A stretch of DNA of 64,000 nt, from contig NZ_JRLF01000006.1 of NCBI RefSeq assembly GCF_001404985.1, forward strand, positions 1 to 64,000. Reading direction: 5' to 3'. Positions 50,562-59,113 of this stretch are shown here, piece by piece (within the stretch, counting starts at the first letter, position 1; each line of letters begins with the position of its first letter). Source of the DNA: Flavobacterium aquidurense (lineage in GTDB: Bacteria; Bacteroidota; Bacteroidia; Flavobacteriales; Flavobacteriaceae). A program made the translations under genes and the position numbers. The notes under the pieces are model-generated. The model did no database searches. It saw nothing but the letters and a program-made list of their open reading frames with translations, and was not told the origin of the DNA.

Positions 50562-51404
50562 ATGAAAAAACTACTTATTGCATTAGCCATAATTTTGGCT
50601 CCTCTTGCTACAGAAGCACAAATAAAGACCCCACAGGCGAGTCCTAAAGGATATATCAAACAAACTGTTGGATTAACAGATGTTGAAGTTACCTATTCAA
50701 GACCTGGTGCCAGAGGCAGAGCAGTTTTTGGAAATTTGGTTCCGTTTGGTAAACTATGGAGAACCGGAGCTAACGAAAATACAATCATTAATTTTAGTGA
50801 CGATGTAGTAATCGATGGTAAAACATTGAAAAAAGGGAAATATGCAATATATACGATTCCAAAAATAGAGAGCTGGGAAGTGATTTTTTACCTTTCTACT
50901 GACAACTGGGGATTACCTGAAAACTGGAGTGATTCTTATGTTGCTTTAAGAACTACTGTAAAAGAAGATGCTTTACCAACTCCCGTAGAGACGTTTACAA
51001 TTGGTATTAATGGCTTGGATCCTAATTTTGGATACTTAGAAATGGCTTGGGAAAACTCTCATGTAGCTTTAAAATTTGAAGTTCCAACTGCTAAAAATGC
51101 TATTGCCAGCATTGAAAAAACTTTAAACGGGCCAACTGCAAATGATTATTTTGCTGCTGCTACCTATTTGTTTCAATCAAACGGAAACATTGATACAGCC
51201 AGAACTTACGTAGATAAATCTTTAGATATGAGTACTGAAAAACCATATTTCATTTTAAGATTAAAATCACAAATCCAGGCAAAACAAGGCGACAAAAAAG
51301 GAGCTGTTGAAACTGCAAAAGCATCACTTGCTGCTGCTGAAGCTGCTAACAATCAGGATTACGTGAAGTTAAATAAAGATAGTATTGCTGAGTGGAGCAG
51401 ATAA
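50562..51404 (+). CDS. secreted DUF2911 protein with TPR-like tail
   Basis: A 280-residue exported protein with a signal peptide ending TEAQI. The DUF2911 core shows ASPKGYIKQTVGLTDVEVTYSRPGARGR, LVPFGKLWRTGANENT and KGKYAIYTIP. Residues ~195-275 form helical repeats (AATYLFQSNGNIDTARTYVDKSL). DUF2911 proteins are frequent in Bacteroidota and their function is not known. It is monocistronic with a strong terminator. Confidence 0.88.
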   Translation: MKKLLIALAIILAPLATEAQIKTPQASPKGYIKQTVGLTDVEVTYSRPGARGRAVFGNLVPFGKLWRTGANENTIINFSDDVVIDGKTLKKGKYAIYTIPKIESWEVIFYLSTDNWGLPENWSDSYVALRTTVKEDALPTPVETFTIGINGLDPNFGYLEMAWENSHVALKFEVPTAKNAIASIEKTLNGPTANDYFAAATYLFQSNGNIDTARTYVDKSLDMSTEKPYFILRLKSQIQAKQGDKKGAVETAKASLAAAEAANNQDYVKLNKDSIAEWSR

Positions 51405-51436
51405 TAATTCCTTAGAATTATTAAATTACAATTTTG

Positions 51437-51478
51437 AAAATCCAAATCCCAATATTAATTGGAATTTGGATTTTTTTT
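51437..51478 (+). terminator. intrinsic terminator after the DUF2911 gene
   Basis: AAAATCCAAAT pairs with ATTTGGATTTT, extended by CCAAT / ATTGG, then a T-run. The long stem is convincing. Confidence 0.85.
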
Positions 51479-51537
51479 GGTTTATGTTGCATAATCTTTG
51501 GCAAAATATTGTGGGTAATATTTTTTAAATAAAATAG

Positions 51538-51577
51538 ACAGACTTGTCTGTTTGTTTTGTTTTTATTTCTACATTTG
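51538..51577 (+). promoter_or_regulatory. TetR-gene promoter with operator palindrome
   Basis: ACAGACTTGTCTGT (51538-51551) has 6-bp arms around two bases, and its central TTG (51544-51546) can serve as the -33 element. TACATTTG at 51570-51577 is the -7 element, 23 bp further. The palindrome overlapping the promoter suggests autorepression by the TetR product. Confidence 0.65.
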
Positions 51578-51596
51578 TACTTCAAATTCATTACAA

Positions 51597-52121
51597 ATGC
51601 AACCAAAAGAAAGAATCTTAGATACAGTTTCAGGTTTATTCCATAAGCAGGGATATAATGCTACAGGTATAAATCAGATTATTGAAGACGCAAAAGTGGC
51701 GAAAGCTAGTTTCTATCAGCATTTTAAATCTAAAGAAGATTTATGTGTGGCTTTTTTGAATCAGCGTCATGATTTTTGGTTCGGAGAACTGGAGAAATTT
51801 GTTTTAAGTGAAAAAGATCCAAAATCAAAGGTTGTGGCTTCTTTTGATTTTTTGATATTTATGAATCAGAAAGAGAATTTTAGAGGGTGTAGTTTTTTAA
51901 ACATACTTTCTGAAATTCCTTGGGATAATATAAAAGTGTTAAATGTAATTCAGAGTCATAAATCTGATCTTAGAAATTATTTTAAGGACTTGATTAATAA
52001 TGAACTCACAGCAGATCATGTTTATTTACTTTTTGAAAGCTGCATTATCGAAAGTCAGTTATTTAAATCAAACGATCTTATAGAACAATCAAAAAAAATC
52101 ATTCAAACTTTAATTTTATAA
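51597..52121 (+). CDS. TetR/AcrR-family transcriptional regulator
   Basis: A 174-residue repressor. The N-terminal HTH is [49 protein letters not shown], with the typical A-S-x-Y-x-H-F-x-S-K ending. The C-terminal ligand domain is unremarkable. The ATG at 51597 begins the conserved N-terminus; an upstream in-frame TTG/ATG-like start at 51552 falls in the promoter. It is 2 bp from the next gene, which it probably controls together with itself through the palindrome at 51538. Confidence 0.93.
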   Translation: MQPKERILDTVSGLFHKQGYNATGINQIIEDAKVAKASFYQHFKSKEDLCVAFLNQRHDFWFGELEKFVLSEKDPKSKVVASFDFLIFMNQKENFRGCSFLNILSEIPWDNIKVLNVIQSHKSDLRNYFKDLINNELTADHVYLLFESCIIESQLFKSNDLIEQSKKIIQTLIL

Positions 52122-52123
52122 AA

Positions 52124-52537
52124 ATGGAACAGAAATTACCCTTGCCACCTTTCACGTATGAATCGGCATTAGAAAAAATTCAATTAGCAGAAGACGCCTG
52201 GAATAGTCAGGATCCGGAGAGAGTCGCAAAAGCTTATACAGTAGACAGCGAATGGAGAAATAGAGACCAATTTGTAAACGGAAGAGAAGAAATTATTCGT
52301 TTCCTGACTAAAAAATGGGAAAAAGAAAAAAACTATAAACTAAAAAAAGAATACTGGGCACATACTGATAACAGAATCGCCGTTAGATTTGAATATGAAT
52401 ATCAAAACGCCGAAGGAAATTGGTTTAGAGCTTACGGAAACGAAAACTGGGAGTTTGATGTAAACGGTTTAATGCAAAAAAGATTTGCGAGTATAAATGA
52501 TCTTGCCATTGAGGAAGAAGATCGAAAACTGATATAA
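52124..52537 (+). CDS. NTF2-like DUF1348 protein
   Basis: A 137-residue cytoplasmic protein of the DUF1348 branch of the NTF2-like fold. The blocks [58 protein letters not shown] and [23 protein letters not shown] are highly conserved in this family. It starts 2 bp after the TetR gene, so it is probably its regulated target. The activity is unknown. Its stop abuts the stop of the convergent gene. Confidence 0.9.
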   Translation: MEQKLPLPPFTYESALEKIQLAEDAWNSQDPERVAKAYTVDSEWRNRDQFVNGREEIIRFLTKKWEKEKNYKLKKEYWAHTDNRIAVRFEYEYQNAEGNWFRAYGNENWEFDVNGLMQKRFASINDLAIEEEDRKLI

Positions 52538-53167
52538 TTAATTCATACTTGGCGGTTCGGGAATTTTGATAGTTCTCTTAATTTTCTTTACAATTAGTAA
52601 ATAAAAAGTAATTCCGCCCAGGATAATAAGCAATGCAATTTGCAATTGTCCCAGACTATTGTTTTTACTGTACATCGCATTTGCACTTGCTAATTTTGCT
52701 TTCCCTTCCTGAATCTGAATCTGGGATAAAGATTCTAATGTTTTTAAAGCTTCTGTGCTTGAAACAACAATTTGATTCCAGTTTTTGTTTTCGACTTGTT
52801 TGTTGATCTCTTTGCAGGAGCTTAAAAAAATGTCAAAATATTGCTTTTCCTTATTTGTTAAAACTGTTTTTGAGTATAAATCATCAATATTATGAATCAC
52901 GTCTAAAGTATGAATGATCTCATCTTTTTTTATATTGTCGCTTAAATCCAGTTTTTCGGCTTCGGCTTTTATAAAATGAAGTTCCTTAGAATATTGAAAA
53001 ATATAATGAGCAACAACCAAACGGTCTTTATAAATCGCATTAATATTTTCGTTTACGTTTTTTGAATTTTGAAGCGTATTAAAATTACCCAGCAAAATGA
53101 TAAGCATTACAATCAACAAAATAAAAGCAGCCTTTGTTTTATTGCTGTATTTCTTTAAGTCCTTCAT
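52538..53167 (-). CDS. orphan four-helix-bundle (MCP-like) membrane protein
   Basis: A 209-residue protein with an N-terminal transmembrane segment (about 12-30), a ~130-residue all-helical extracytoplasmic region and a second transmembrane segment (about 178-198). A short cytoplasmic tail ends in PEPPSMN. The layout is that of the 4HB_MCP sensor half of chemoreceptors or sensor kinases, but there is no HAMP or signalling domain. It may act through protein contacts or be a remnant. It abuts the stop of the DUF1348 gene. Confidence 0.6.
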   Translation of the reverse strand: MKDLKKYSNKTKAAFILLIVMLIILLGNFNTLQNSKNVNENINAIYKDRLVVAHYIFQYSKELHFIKAEAEKLDLSDNIKKDEIIHTLDVIHNIDDLYSKTVLTNKEKQYFDIFLSSCKEINKQVENKNWNQIVVSSTEALKTLESLSQIQIQEGKAKLASANAMYSKNNSLGQLQIALLIILGGITFYLLIVKKIKRTIKIPEPPSMN

Positions 53168-53332
53168 AATGATGCTTATTTTGCTAATTTATAAATAGTT
53201 ACTTTCTCAAAGATATAGCTTTTGAAGTAGAATCAAAATGTTTGAATCATTACAATCTTTCAATTTTAAACTTTGACAAAGAGATTTTGAACGATAATAA
53301 AAAACAGAAGATATTTTGTAATTTGAATTTTC

Positions 53333-53430
53333 GGGAGCTATTTCCAGCCCCCGAAGTCTCGGGGCGATTGTATCTTTTCCTTGCTAAAGGAGCAAGAAAA
53401 AGGATACTGCTTCTATCTGGGCTAGCGAAT
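53333..53430 (-). repeat. dispersed palindromic repeat, copy D
   Basis: On the minus strand it runs from GCTAGCCCAGATAGAAGCAG through ATCCTTTTTCTTGCTCC, a TTTAG loop and AGCAAGGAAAAGATACAATC, to GGAAATAGCTCC. It has an extra CCCCGAGACTTCGGGG hairpin inserted before the end. The central arms pair well. Apart from this repeat, the 53168-53451 gap holds nothing recognisable. Confidence 0.8.
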
Positions 53431-53451
53431 CTCGTTTTAGAAGAAAATCTT

Positions 53452-53817
53452 TTAAAGAGAGTTTTGTTTTATTAATTGCGTGATCTGCTTATTTTGTTTT
53501 TTTACCAATAGTAAAAAAAATATGAAAGCTATATTAAGTATAGGAATGAAATTAAAAATAATAAAAGTAGGATTTGCGTTCAACTCTCTCAGTCTTCTTG
53601 TTGTGACAGCTTGCATAGGAACAAAAGTAAATAAAACGATGAGACAGCTATAAAATATATTAAGAATTTTTTCATTGCTCAAATTTATGTTACGGTATAA
53701 ATCTAAAGCTAAAAGAGTCAGTAAAATATTTACTAAACAATAGATGCCATATTCGACTCTTCCTGATTTGGTAGTAAAAGAAGAATAAAAAAATAAAATA
53801 TTTTTTAAATTTTTCAC
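53452..53817 (-). CDS. small DUF805-like membrane protein
   Basis: A 121-residue protein with three hydrophobic segments. The start has FFYSSFTTKSGRVEYGIYCLVNI, and the middle has VPMQAVTTRRLRELNANP. This order (GRxxY, then a basic RRLxD-like loop between helices) resembles DUF805 membrane proteins, though the fit is loose. The reading frame ends 22 bp from dispersed repeat copy D. Function unknown. Confidence 0.55.
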   Translation of the reverse strand: MKNLKNILFFYSSFTTKSGRVEYGIYCLVNILLTLLALDLYRNINLSNEKILNIFYSCLIVLFTFVPMQAVTTRRLRELNANPTFIIFNFIPILNIAFIFFLLLVKKQNKQITQLIKQNSL

Positions 53818-53848
53818 ACAATGTTCTTATTTGATTAAACAAAAAAAC

Positions 53849-55573
53849 TTACTCTAAAACAACTTCATCATTATCTTGTTCTTTTTTAAAAAACAGAAAC
53901 TGCATTAACAGTGACAGTACAATTGTCAGCATTGCTCCAATAAAATTAAGCCATAAATAACCTAGTTTTTCTTGTTTGTAAATCATAAAGTAATAGATGA
54001 AAAATATAGTCATTTGACTAATTATAGCACTGTAAAACATGGCTTTTGCTTTTACACGACGAAGGTAAAAACCAACTAAAAAGATTCCTAAAACAGTTCC
54101 GTAGAAAATAGACCCAATGATATTTACCAACTGAATTAAATTTTCAAACAAAGTACCTACACAGGCAAAAAGTATCGCGACAACTCCCCAGAATAAGGTA
54201 AAGAATTTTGTTGCGTTTAGATAATGCTTCTCTGATTTTTCGGTTTTTAGATTTCGTTTATAAATATCAATTGCCGTTGTAGATGCCAATGCATTTAATC
54301 CTGAAGCCGTTGATGACATTGCAGCCGAAAGAATTACTGCCAATAATAAACCTATAAGCCCTTTGGGTAAATAATGCAGGATAAAGTGAAAAAAAACATA
54401 ATCCTTATCGTTGGTTTCGCTATTGCTGTCTGCTTTTAAAATGATTTCTTTTGCACGATCACGCAGGTCTTTTTCTTTATTAGAAAATGTTACCAGTTCT
54501 TTTCGTAAAATAGGATTGTCAAAGTCCTGATTGAGCTGATCGATGTACAATAAATTAATTACTTTTTTATCTTCTGAAAGTGTGCTGAGTTTTTTCTCTA
54601 AAGCATGATATTCTTCTTTATAAGCTGATTTTTCAATGACAATCTTATTATTCGGATTAAAGTTTAACGGAACAGGATTGAACTGAAAAAACACGAAAAC
54701 CATAACTCCCGTTAACAAAATAAAGAATTGCATTGGCACTTTTAAAAGTCCGTTCATGATTAAACCCATTTGGCTTTCACGAACTGATTTTCCGGATAAA
54801 TAACGTCCAACCTGAGACTGATCAGTTCCAAAATAGGCAAGGGCAAGAAAAAAACCACCGGTAATACCGCTCCAGAAAGTATATTTTTCTTCAGGATTAA
54901 AAGAGAAATCTACAATATTCATTTTATCATTTGCCCCTGCAATATGCAATGCGCTTGTAAAAGTCATATCATTGGGCAAGTAATGCAAAATCAGGAAAAA
55001 TGTAATAAACATTCCGGACATAATCACAAACATTTGTTGTTTCTGGGTTACGTTTACCGCCTTTGTTCCGCCTGAAAAAGTATAAATAATTACCAGAACA
55101 CCAATCATAATGTTCATTAAAGTCAAATTCCATCCTAAAAGTGCCGACAGAATAATTGCCGGAGCATAAATGGTAAGACCAGTTCCTAAACCTCTCTGGA
55201 CCAAGAATAAAATTGCTGCCAGAGAACGTGTTTTAAGATCAAATCGTTTCTCTAAAAATTCATAAGCCGTGAAGACTTTATTTTTATGATATAACGGAAT
55301 AAAGGTCAAACAAATAACAATCATAGCAATTGGCAATCCAAAATAGAATTGCACAAAACCCATTCCGTCATGATAAGCTTGTCCCGGAGTAGATAAAAAG
55401 GTAATCGCACTGGCTTGTGTCGCCATAACCGAAAGTCCAACAGTATACCATGGAGTTTCATTATTTCCTAAAATAAAATCCTCGACGTTTTTACTTCCTT
55501 TAGTTTTCCAGGATCCGTACCCAACAATAAATAAAAGTGTAACAACAAGTACGATCCAATCAAATAGTTGCAT
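53849..55573 (-). CDS. sodium:solute symporter (SSS family)
   Basis: A 574-residue transporter with about 13 transmembrane segments. FILGNNETPWYTVGLSVMATQASAITFLSTPG is the N-terminal substrate/Na+ region, and TYSGGTKAVNVT-like (YTFSGGTKAVNVTQKQQ) and LSAAMSSTASGLNALAST are the SSS signatures. A ~90-residue soluble insert (about 310-385) lies between helices. It is last in an operon with PIG-L and a 35-residue membrane peptide, suggesting uptake of a sugar or sugar derivative. Substrate not known. Confidence 0.9.
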   Translation of the reverse strand: MQLFDWIVLVVTLLFIVGYGSWKTKGSKNVEDFILGNNETPWYTVGLSVMATQASAITFLSTPGQAYHDGMGFVQFYFGLPIAMIVICLTFIPLYHKNKVFTAYEFLEKRFDLKTRSLAAILFLVQRGLGTGLTIYAPAIILSALLGWNLTLMNIMIGVLVIIYTFSGGTKAVNVTQKQQMFVIMSGMFITFFLILHYLPNDMTFTSALHIAGANDKMNIVDFSFNPEEKYTFWSGITGGFFLALAYFGTDQSQVGRYLSGKSVRESQMGLIMNGLLKVPMQFFILLTGVMVFVFFQFNPVPLNFNPNNKIVIEKSAYKEEYHALEKKLSTLSEDKKVINLLYIDQLNQDFDNPILRKELVTFSNKEKDLRDRAKEIILKADSNSETNDKDYVFFHFILHYLPKGLIGLLLAVILSAAMSSTASGLNALASTTAIDIYKRNLKTEKSEKHYLNATKFFTLFWGVVAILFACVGTLFENLIQLVNIIGSIFYGTVLGIFLVGFYLRRVKAKAMFYSAIISQMTIFFIYYFMIYKQEKLGYLWLNFIGAMLTIVLSLLMQFLFFKKEQDNDEVVLE

Positions 55574-55576
55574 AGG

Positions 55577-55684
55577 TTATGAGTATAATTGCATGATTAA
55601 GAAAAAAATCACAATATAAATTGCGTTGGCCACCAAAACGTATGTGTAGCTTTTTTTCCATTTCTTTGTTTTTTTAGCTTCCAT
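55577..55684 (-). CDS. 35-residue single-pass membrane peptide
   Basis: A complete frame of 35 residues: a basic N-terminus (MEAKKTKKWKKSYTY) and one transmembrane helix (VLVANAIYIVIFFLIMQL). It fills the gap between PIG-L (12 bp upstream) and the symporter (3 bp downstream) on the same strand, so it is surely in the same transcript if real. Small membrane subunits accompany other SSS-type transporters (for example YhdT with PanF), so an accessory role is plausible. There is no direct evidence of translation. Confidence 0.6.
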   Translation of the reverse strand: MEAKKTKKWKKSYTYVLVANAIYIVIFFLIMQLYS

Positions 55685-55696
55685 AATCTGAATATT

Positions 55697-58228
55697 TTAT
55701 TTCTTAATTTCTTGTTTTGGAGCTTCAACCGGCTGTTTTAAAGAGATCATATTCGATAATAATCGATAAGCTCCGGCAACGCCTTCCGGTAATTCTCTAA
55801 AAAAGCTCAAACCGGTGTAAATATAATATCCTTTTCCATAAGGCGCCACCAATAAGGCACCATTCTTTGGAGATTCACCTTTATCATGCGATGATATAAT
55901 AGGAGTGAAGGCAGGATCGTATTGATCCGGATAATATAGACCCTGTTCTTGTGTCCAGCCTTCAAAATCTTTTGAGCTGATTTTGTTTGGTGTGTTTAAA
56001 ACAGGATGAGTGGGTGCCAGAAAAGTAACTTTTGCATTTTCTTCGGTTACGCGATCATTTGATATTTTTAATGGATATGGAGCAATTTGATCTGTTACAG
56101 TTTTACCATAGGTATTATATTGCACAATCATATTTTTTCCGCTTTTTACAAAATTAAAAAGGATGTTTTGTTTGTTTGCCAAAGCATTTACAGTGTTGTA
56201 GGCACGAACTCCGGTCATAACCACATTAAATGAATCGAGTTTTTCAGGCGTAATTTCTTCAGGTTTTATGATTGTAACTTTATATCCCATTTGGGCAAGG
56301 CTTTCCGGAACTTCATCACCAGCGCCCATAATGTAAGCAATGGCATCTCCGTTTGTTTTTAAATCAATGCGAATGCATTTTGATTCAGCCGGCTTTAATA
56401 CCATTTGTTTAGTTATGTGGCTGTAATCAATAATAGTCTCATCTTTGTCAAAACGTTTGCTGCCCACTATTGCTATGCTTTTTGCAACAGCTTCTTCTGG
56501 GTTTACAGGCGGCGTAACTTCAAAATAAAAGATTTGTTCGTTTCCTTTTTTCTCTAAAACAAAAGGAATTTCTCTGGGAGAAACGCTCCAGCTTTTAGGC
56601 AATTCTAATTGTAAATTCCCTTTAATTCCGTCTTTTCCAGCGCGTACTTTTACAGGGATCATTTTACTTTTTGTACTTCCAAAAATTAATACTTTTTCTA
56701 AGATCGACGTCGTTACTTCAGGTACAATATCCAGAAAATTGTACATTTCACCTTTTACGCCATCATTGTATTTATAAACAACGGTACGCTCAAAAGGAAT
56801 TTGAATGCCATTTATCGTGATATTAAAAAGTACTTTTACTTGTCTGATAATATCCGGAATTCCAATATTTTCCTGATTTGAAACCGTGTACATTCCAACG
56901 CTTGCCTTTTCTTTTAACCAATAAGGCTGCGTATATTCAATATTATCAGGCAATTGAATTTGTACATTTATTTTTAGATCATTATTATTTTTTAATACAA
57001 TATTCTGAGTGGTGTTTTTATTATCAGGCAATGAAGTTACACTTGTCAATTGCATATCAACAGGAGATCTGTTAATGGCTTCCAGACTTAATTTAATAGT
57101 ACTTCCCGGAGTTGCTTCCTGCTCGCTCGCAACAGCTTCAAGATATAATCCGGAACAAGATGCAATTATATTTTTTATTGCAGCAGACTTTAAAGATTTC
57201 CAATGATCATCTTCAAGCGCTTCGATCATTGAATACGCTTTTACCAAATCTGCAATACTGGCTGCCGGATTGCTAAAATCATATTTTGAGATAATAGTGG
57301 TAATTAAATCTCCAATTGGTTTTCCGTTTTTAACTCGGTTCCATGAAGTATCAATTCCATCAAATAAATTATCGCGTTCCTTAGGATTGTCCCCATTTAT
57401 AAGTTCCAGATATTCGGTTTCCTGACCTCTTGCACCTGTACTCCCAAAACCTTGCGATTGATGGCGGCTTCTGCTTAAAGCAGCAATTTCCTGATTCGAT
57501 TTTCCAATTCCGTTATAATAAACACCAGTTTCTAATTTGGTAAATTTTGATTTATTAGCGGCGTCAAATTTTTCCTGACTTCCGTAAAACCACCATGATG
57601 GATTAAAAAACTGACGTTTTACCTGCCATGGTTTAACATATTTTAATTGGTCGGGATATATTTTTGGATCGTTTGTGAGTTTAAAACTTTCAACACTTAA
57701 CATTGCCGATGATGTATGATGTCCGTGTGTGGTTCCGGGAGAACGATGATCAAATCTATTGATGATCACATCCGGCTGAAATTTTCTGATTGTCCAGATT
57801 ACATCTGCAAGAACTTTATCTTTATCCCAGATTTCAAGAGTTTCATCTGGATTTTTTGAGTAACCAAAATCATTTGCACGTGAAAAAAATTGTTCGCCAC
57901 CATCAATTTTTCTGGCTTCGATCAACTCCTGAGTTCTTATTACACCTAATAATTCGCGTAATTGGGGACCAATCAAATTCTGACCTCCATCACCGCGTGT
58001 TAGTGATAAATAACCTGTTCTGGCGTTCATTTCATTTGCCATATACGCAATCAAACGTGTATTTTCGTCGTCAGGATGCGCGGCAACATATAAAACAGAA
58101 CCTAAAAAATTTAATTTTTTGATTTGATTGTAAATTTCTACTGAACTTGGTTTTTGTGGTTGTTGCGCAAAAGAAATGGAAATCCCTGTTAAAAAAATAA
58201 GAAGAATCTGGATCTGAATTTTTCGCAT
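55697..58228 (-). CDS. secreted PIG-L family deacetylase, large form
   Basis: An 843-residue exported protein with a signal peptide ending ISFAQ. The PIG-L/LmbE zinc deacetylase domain begins with VLYVAAHPDDENTRL (His51-Pro-Asp-Asp-Glu) and has RGDGGQNLIG, TRELI-like (RTQELIEAR) and the third ligand region GTTHGHHTSS. It is followed by NPCBM/Ig-like segments and a C-terminal Rossmann-like part (VTGVRAYNTVNAL). It probably removes acetyl groups from GlcNAc-type sugars. The ATG at 58228 gives a clean signal peptide; an in-frame start at 58258 adds 10 residues. Confidence 0.88.
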   Translation of the reverse strand: MRKIQIQILLIFLTGISISFAQQPQKPSSVEIYNQIKKLNFLGSVLYVAAHPDDENTRLIAYMANEMNARTGYLSLTRGDGGQNLIGPQLRELLGVIRTQELIEARKIDGGEQFFSRANDFGYSKNPDETLEIWDKDKVLADVIWTIRKFQPDVIINRFDHRSPGTTHGHHTSSAMLSVESFKLTNDPKIYPDQLKYVKPWQVKRQFFNPSWWFYGSQEKFDAANKSKFTKLETGVYYNGIGKSNQEIAALSRSRHQSQGFGSTGARGQETEYLELINGDNPKERDNLFDGIDTSWNRVKNGKPIGDLITTIISKYDFSNPAASIADLVKAYSMIEALEDDHWKSLKSAAIKNIIASCSGLYLEAVASEQEATPGSTIKLSLEAINRSPVDMQLTSVTSLPDNKNTTQNIVLKNNNDLKINVQIQLPDNIEYTQPYWLKEKASVGMYTVSNQENIGIPDIIRQVKVLFNITINGIQIPFERTVVYKYNDGVKGEMYNFLDIVPEVTTSILEKVLIFGSTKSKMIPVKVRAGKDGIKGNLQLELPKSWSVSPREIPFVLEKKGNEQIFYFEVTPPVNPEEAVAKSIAIVGSKRFDKDETIIDYSHITKQMVLKPAESKCIRIDLKTNGDAIAYIMGAGDEVPESLAQMGYKVTIIKPEEITPEKLDSFNVVMTGVRAYNTVNALANKQNILFNFVKSGKNMIVQYNTYGKTVTDQIAPYPLKISNDRVTEENAKVTFLAPTHPVLNTPNKISSKDFEGWTQEQGLYYPDQYDPAFTPIISSHDKGESPKNGALLVAPYGKGYYIYTGLSFFRELPEGVAGAYRLLSNMISLKQPVEAPKQEIKK

Positions 58229-58342
58229 AGTATAGTTAAATGTTTGAAAGAGCTTCAAAAATACTAATTATATTTTTGAAGACTAATTAAATGAAATGTT
58301 AATGTTTGGTTATTGATTTCCTTTTTCATTGATAAACTTCAC

Positions 58343-58380
58343 AAAAAAAGAGACTATCAGTATTTTGATAGTCTCTTTTT
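58343..58380 (-). terminator. bidirectional intrinsic terminator
   Basis: AAAAAGAGACTATCA pairs with TGATAGTCTCTTTTT around a 5-6 base loop. It ends the His-rich protein gene on the minus strand, 20 bp after its stop. Confidence 0.88.
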
Positions 58381-58399
58381 GAAAATTTATTGGTAAAAA

Positions 58400-58921
58400 T
58401 TATCTTCTGCCTCCGTGGTGATCATCATGATCATGTCTGTCGTCGTGTCTATCATGTCTGTCATGTTTATCATGCTTGTCGTGATATCTGTTATCGTGTC
58501 TGTACTCTCTGTGAGGACGTTCATTATATCCGTAAACTTCTCTTGGTCTGTAAGGTCTTTGAGGTGCTCCGTGATATCCTTTGTAATATTTTACTCTGTG
58601 ACGATCAAAATACGTATAAGGAGTTCTTCCGTGATAATCATTTAAAACTACTTTGTATCCTCCGTATAAATCGTAATTTCTATATTGTCTTGGTAAATAA
58701 GTTGTTCTAACCCATCTACCTCCTCCAAAATAAATAAACTGCGAAGCTCTTACATCATAATACGCTTCAATATCCGGTAAGTAGTAATATTCCATTTCAG
58801 AATATCCCTGAGGTCCCCAGGCAGGAGGTGATCCTATATTAACATTTATAGATACCTGAGCTTGTGTGGCACTTGCAACCAAAAGGAATAAACCTACGAT
58901 TGCTATTTTTATTGTTTTCAT
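58400..58921 (-). CDS. secreted protein with a His/Asp/Arg-rich tail
   Basis: A 173-residue exported protein with a signal peptide ending ATQAQ. The mature part is Tyr/Pro/Gly-rich (AWGPQGYSEMEYYYLPDIEAYYD, FIYFGGGRWVRTTYLP), a pattern of small Bacteroidota envelope proteins. The last ~45 residues are extremely rich in His, Asp and Arg (HDKHDKHDRHDRHDD), suggesting metal binding. A GAAAACGTTTTC palindrome lies ~150 bp upstream. No known family is recognised beyond this pattern. Confidence 0.75.
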   Translation of the reverse strand: MKTIKIAIVGLFLLVASATQAQVSINVNIGSPPAWGPQGYSEMEYYYLPDIEAYYDVRASQFIYFGGGRWVRTTYLPRQYRNYDLYGGYKVVLNDYHGRTPYTYFDRHRVKYYKGYHGAPQRPYRPREVYGYNERPHREYRHDNRYHDKHDKHDRHDRHDDRHDHDDHHGGRR

Positions 58922-59067
58922 TTTTTTTAGTTTTAATGTTAATGTTATTCCTGTTTAGGGATATTCATATACTGTGCCAAAAATGAAAAACAAAATGTAG
59001 TTTATCGGATAAACGATGTATTTTAACGAGTGTAATCTGTTTGATTATTTTGTAAAGTTTTGATTTT

Positions 59068-59079
59068 GAAAACGTTTTC
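59068..59079. promoter_or_regulatory. LacI-like palindrome GAAAACGTTTTC
   Basis: A perfect 12-bp palindrome with a central CG, in the gap between the Omp85-like gene (ends 59114) and the His-rich gene (starts 58921). It shares the AAAACGTTTT core with the site at 7253. Chance occurrence cannot be ruled out in AT-rich DNA. Confidence 0.35.
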
Positions 59080-59113
59080 GTAAAATTTAAATTTTAAAAA
59101 AAAGATAAAAATA

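Noticed and set aside
57790..58122. 110-codon plus-strand frame opposite the PIG-L gene
   Set aside because: It lies wholly inside a long conserved minus-strand gene and has no signal, motif or promoter.
58390..58710. Open frames on the plus strand opposite the His-rich protein
   Set aside because: They are created by the repetitive His/Asp codons read in reverse (Val/Ile/Met/Ser-rich or Cys-rich nonsense). There is no start context and no family pattern.
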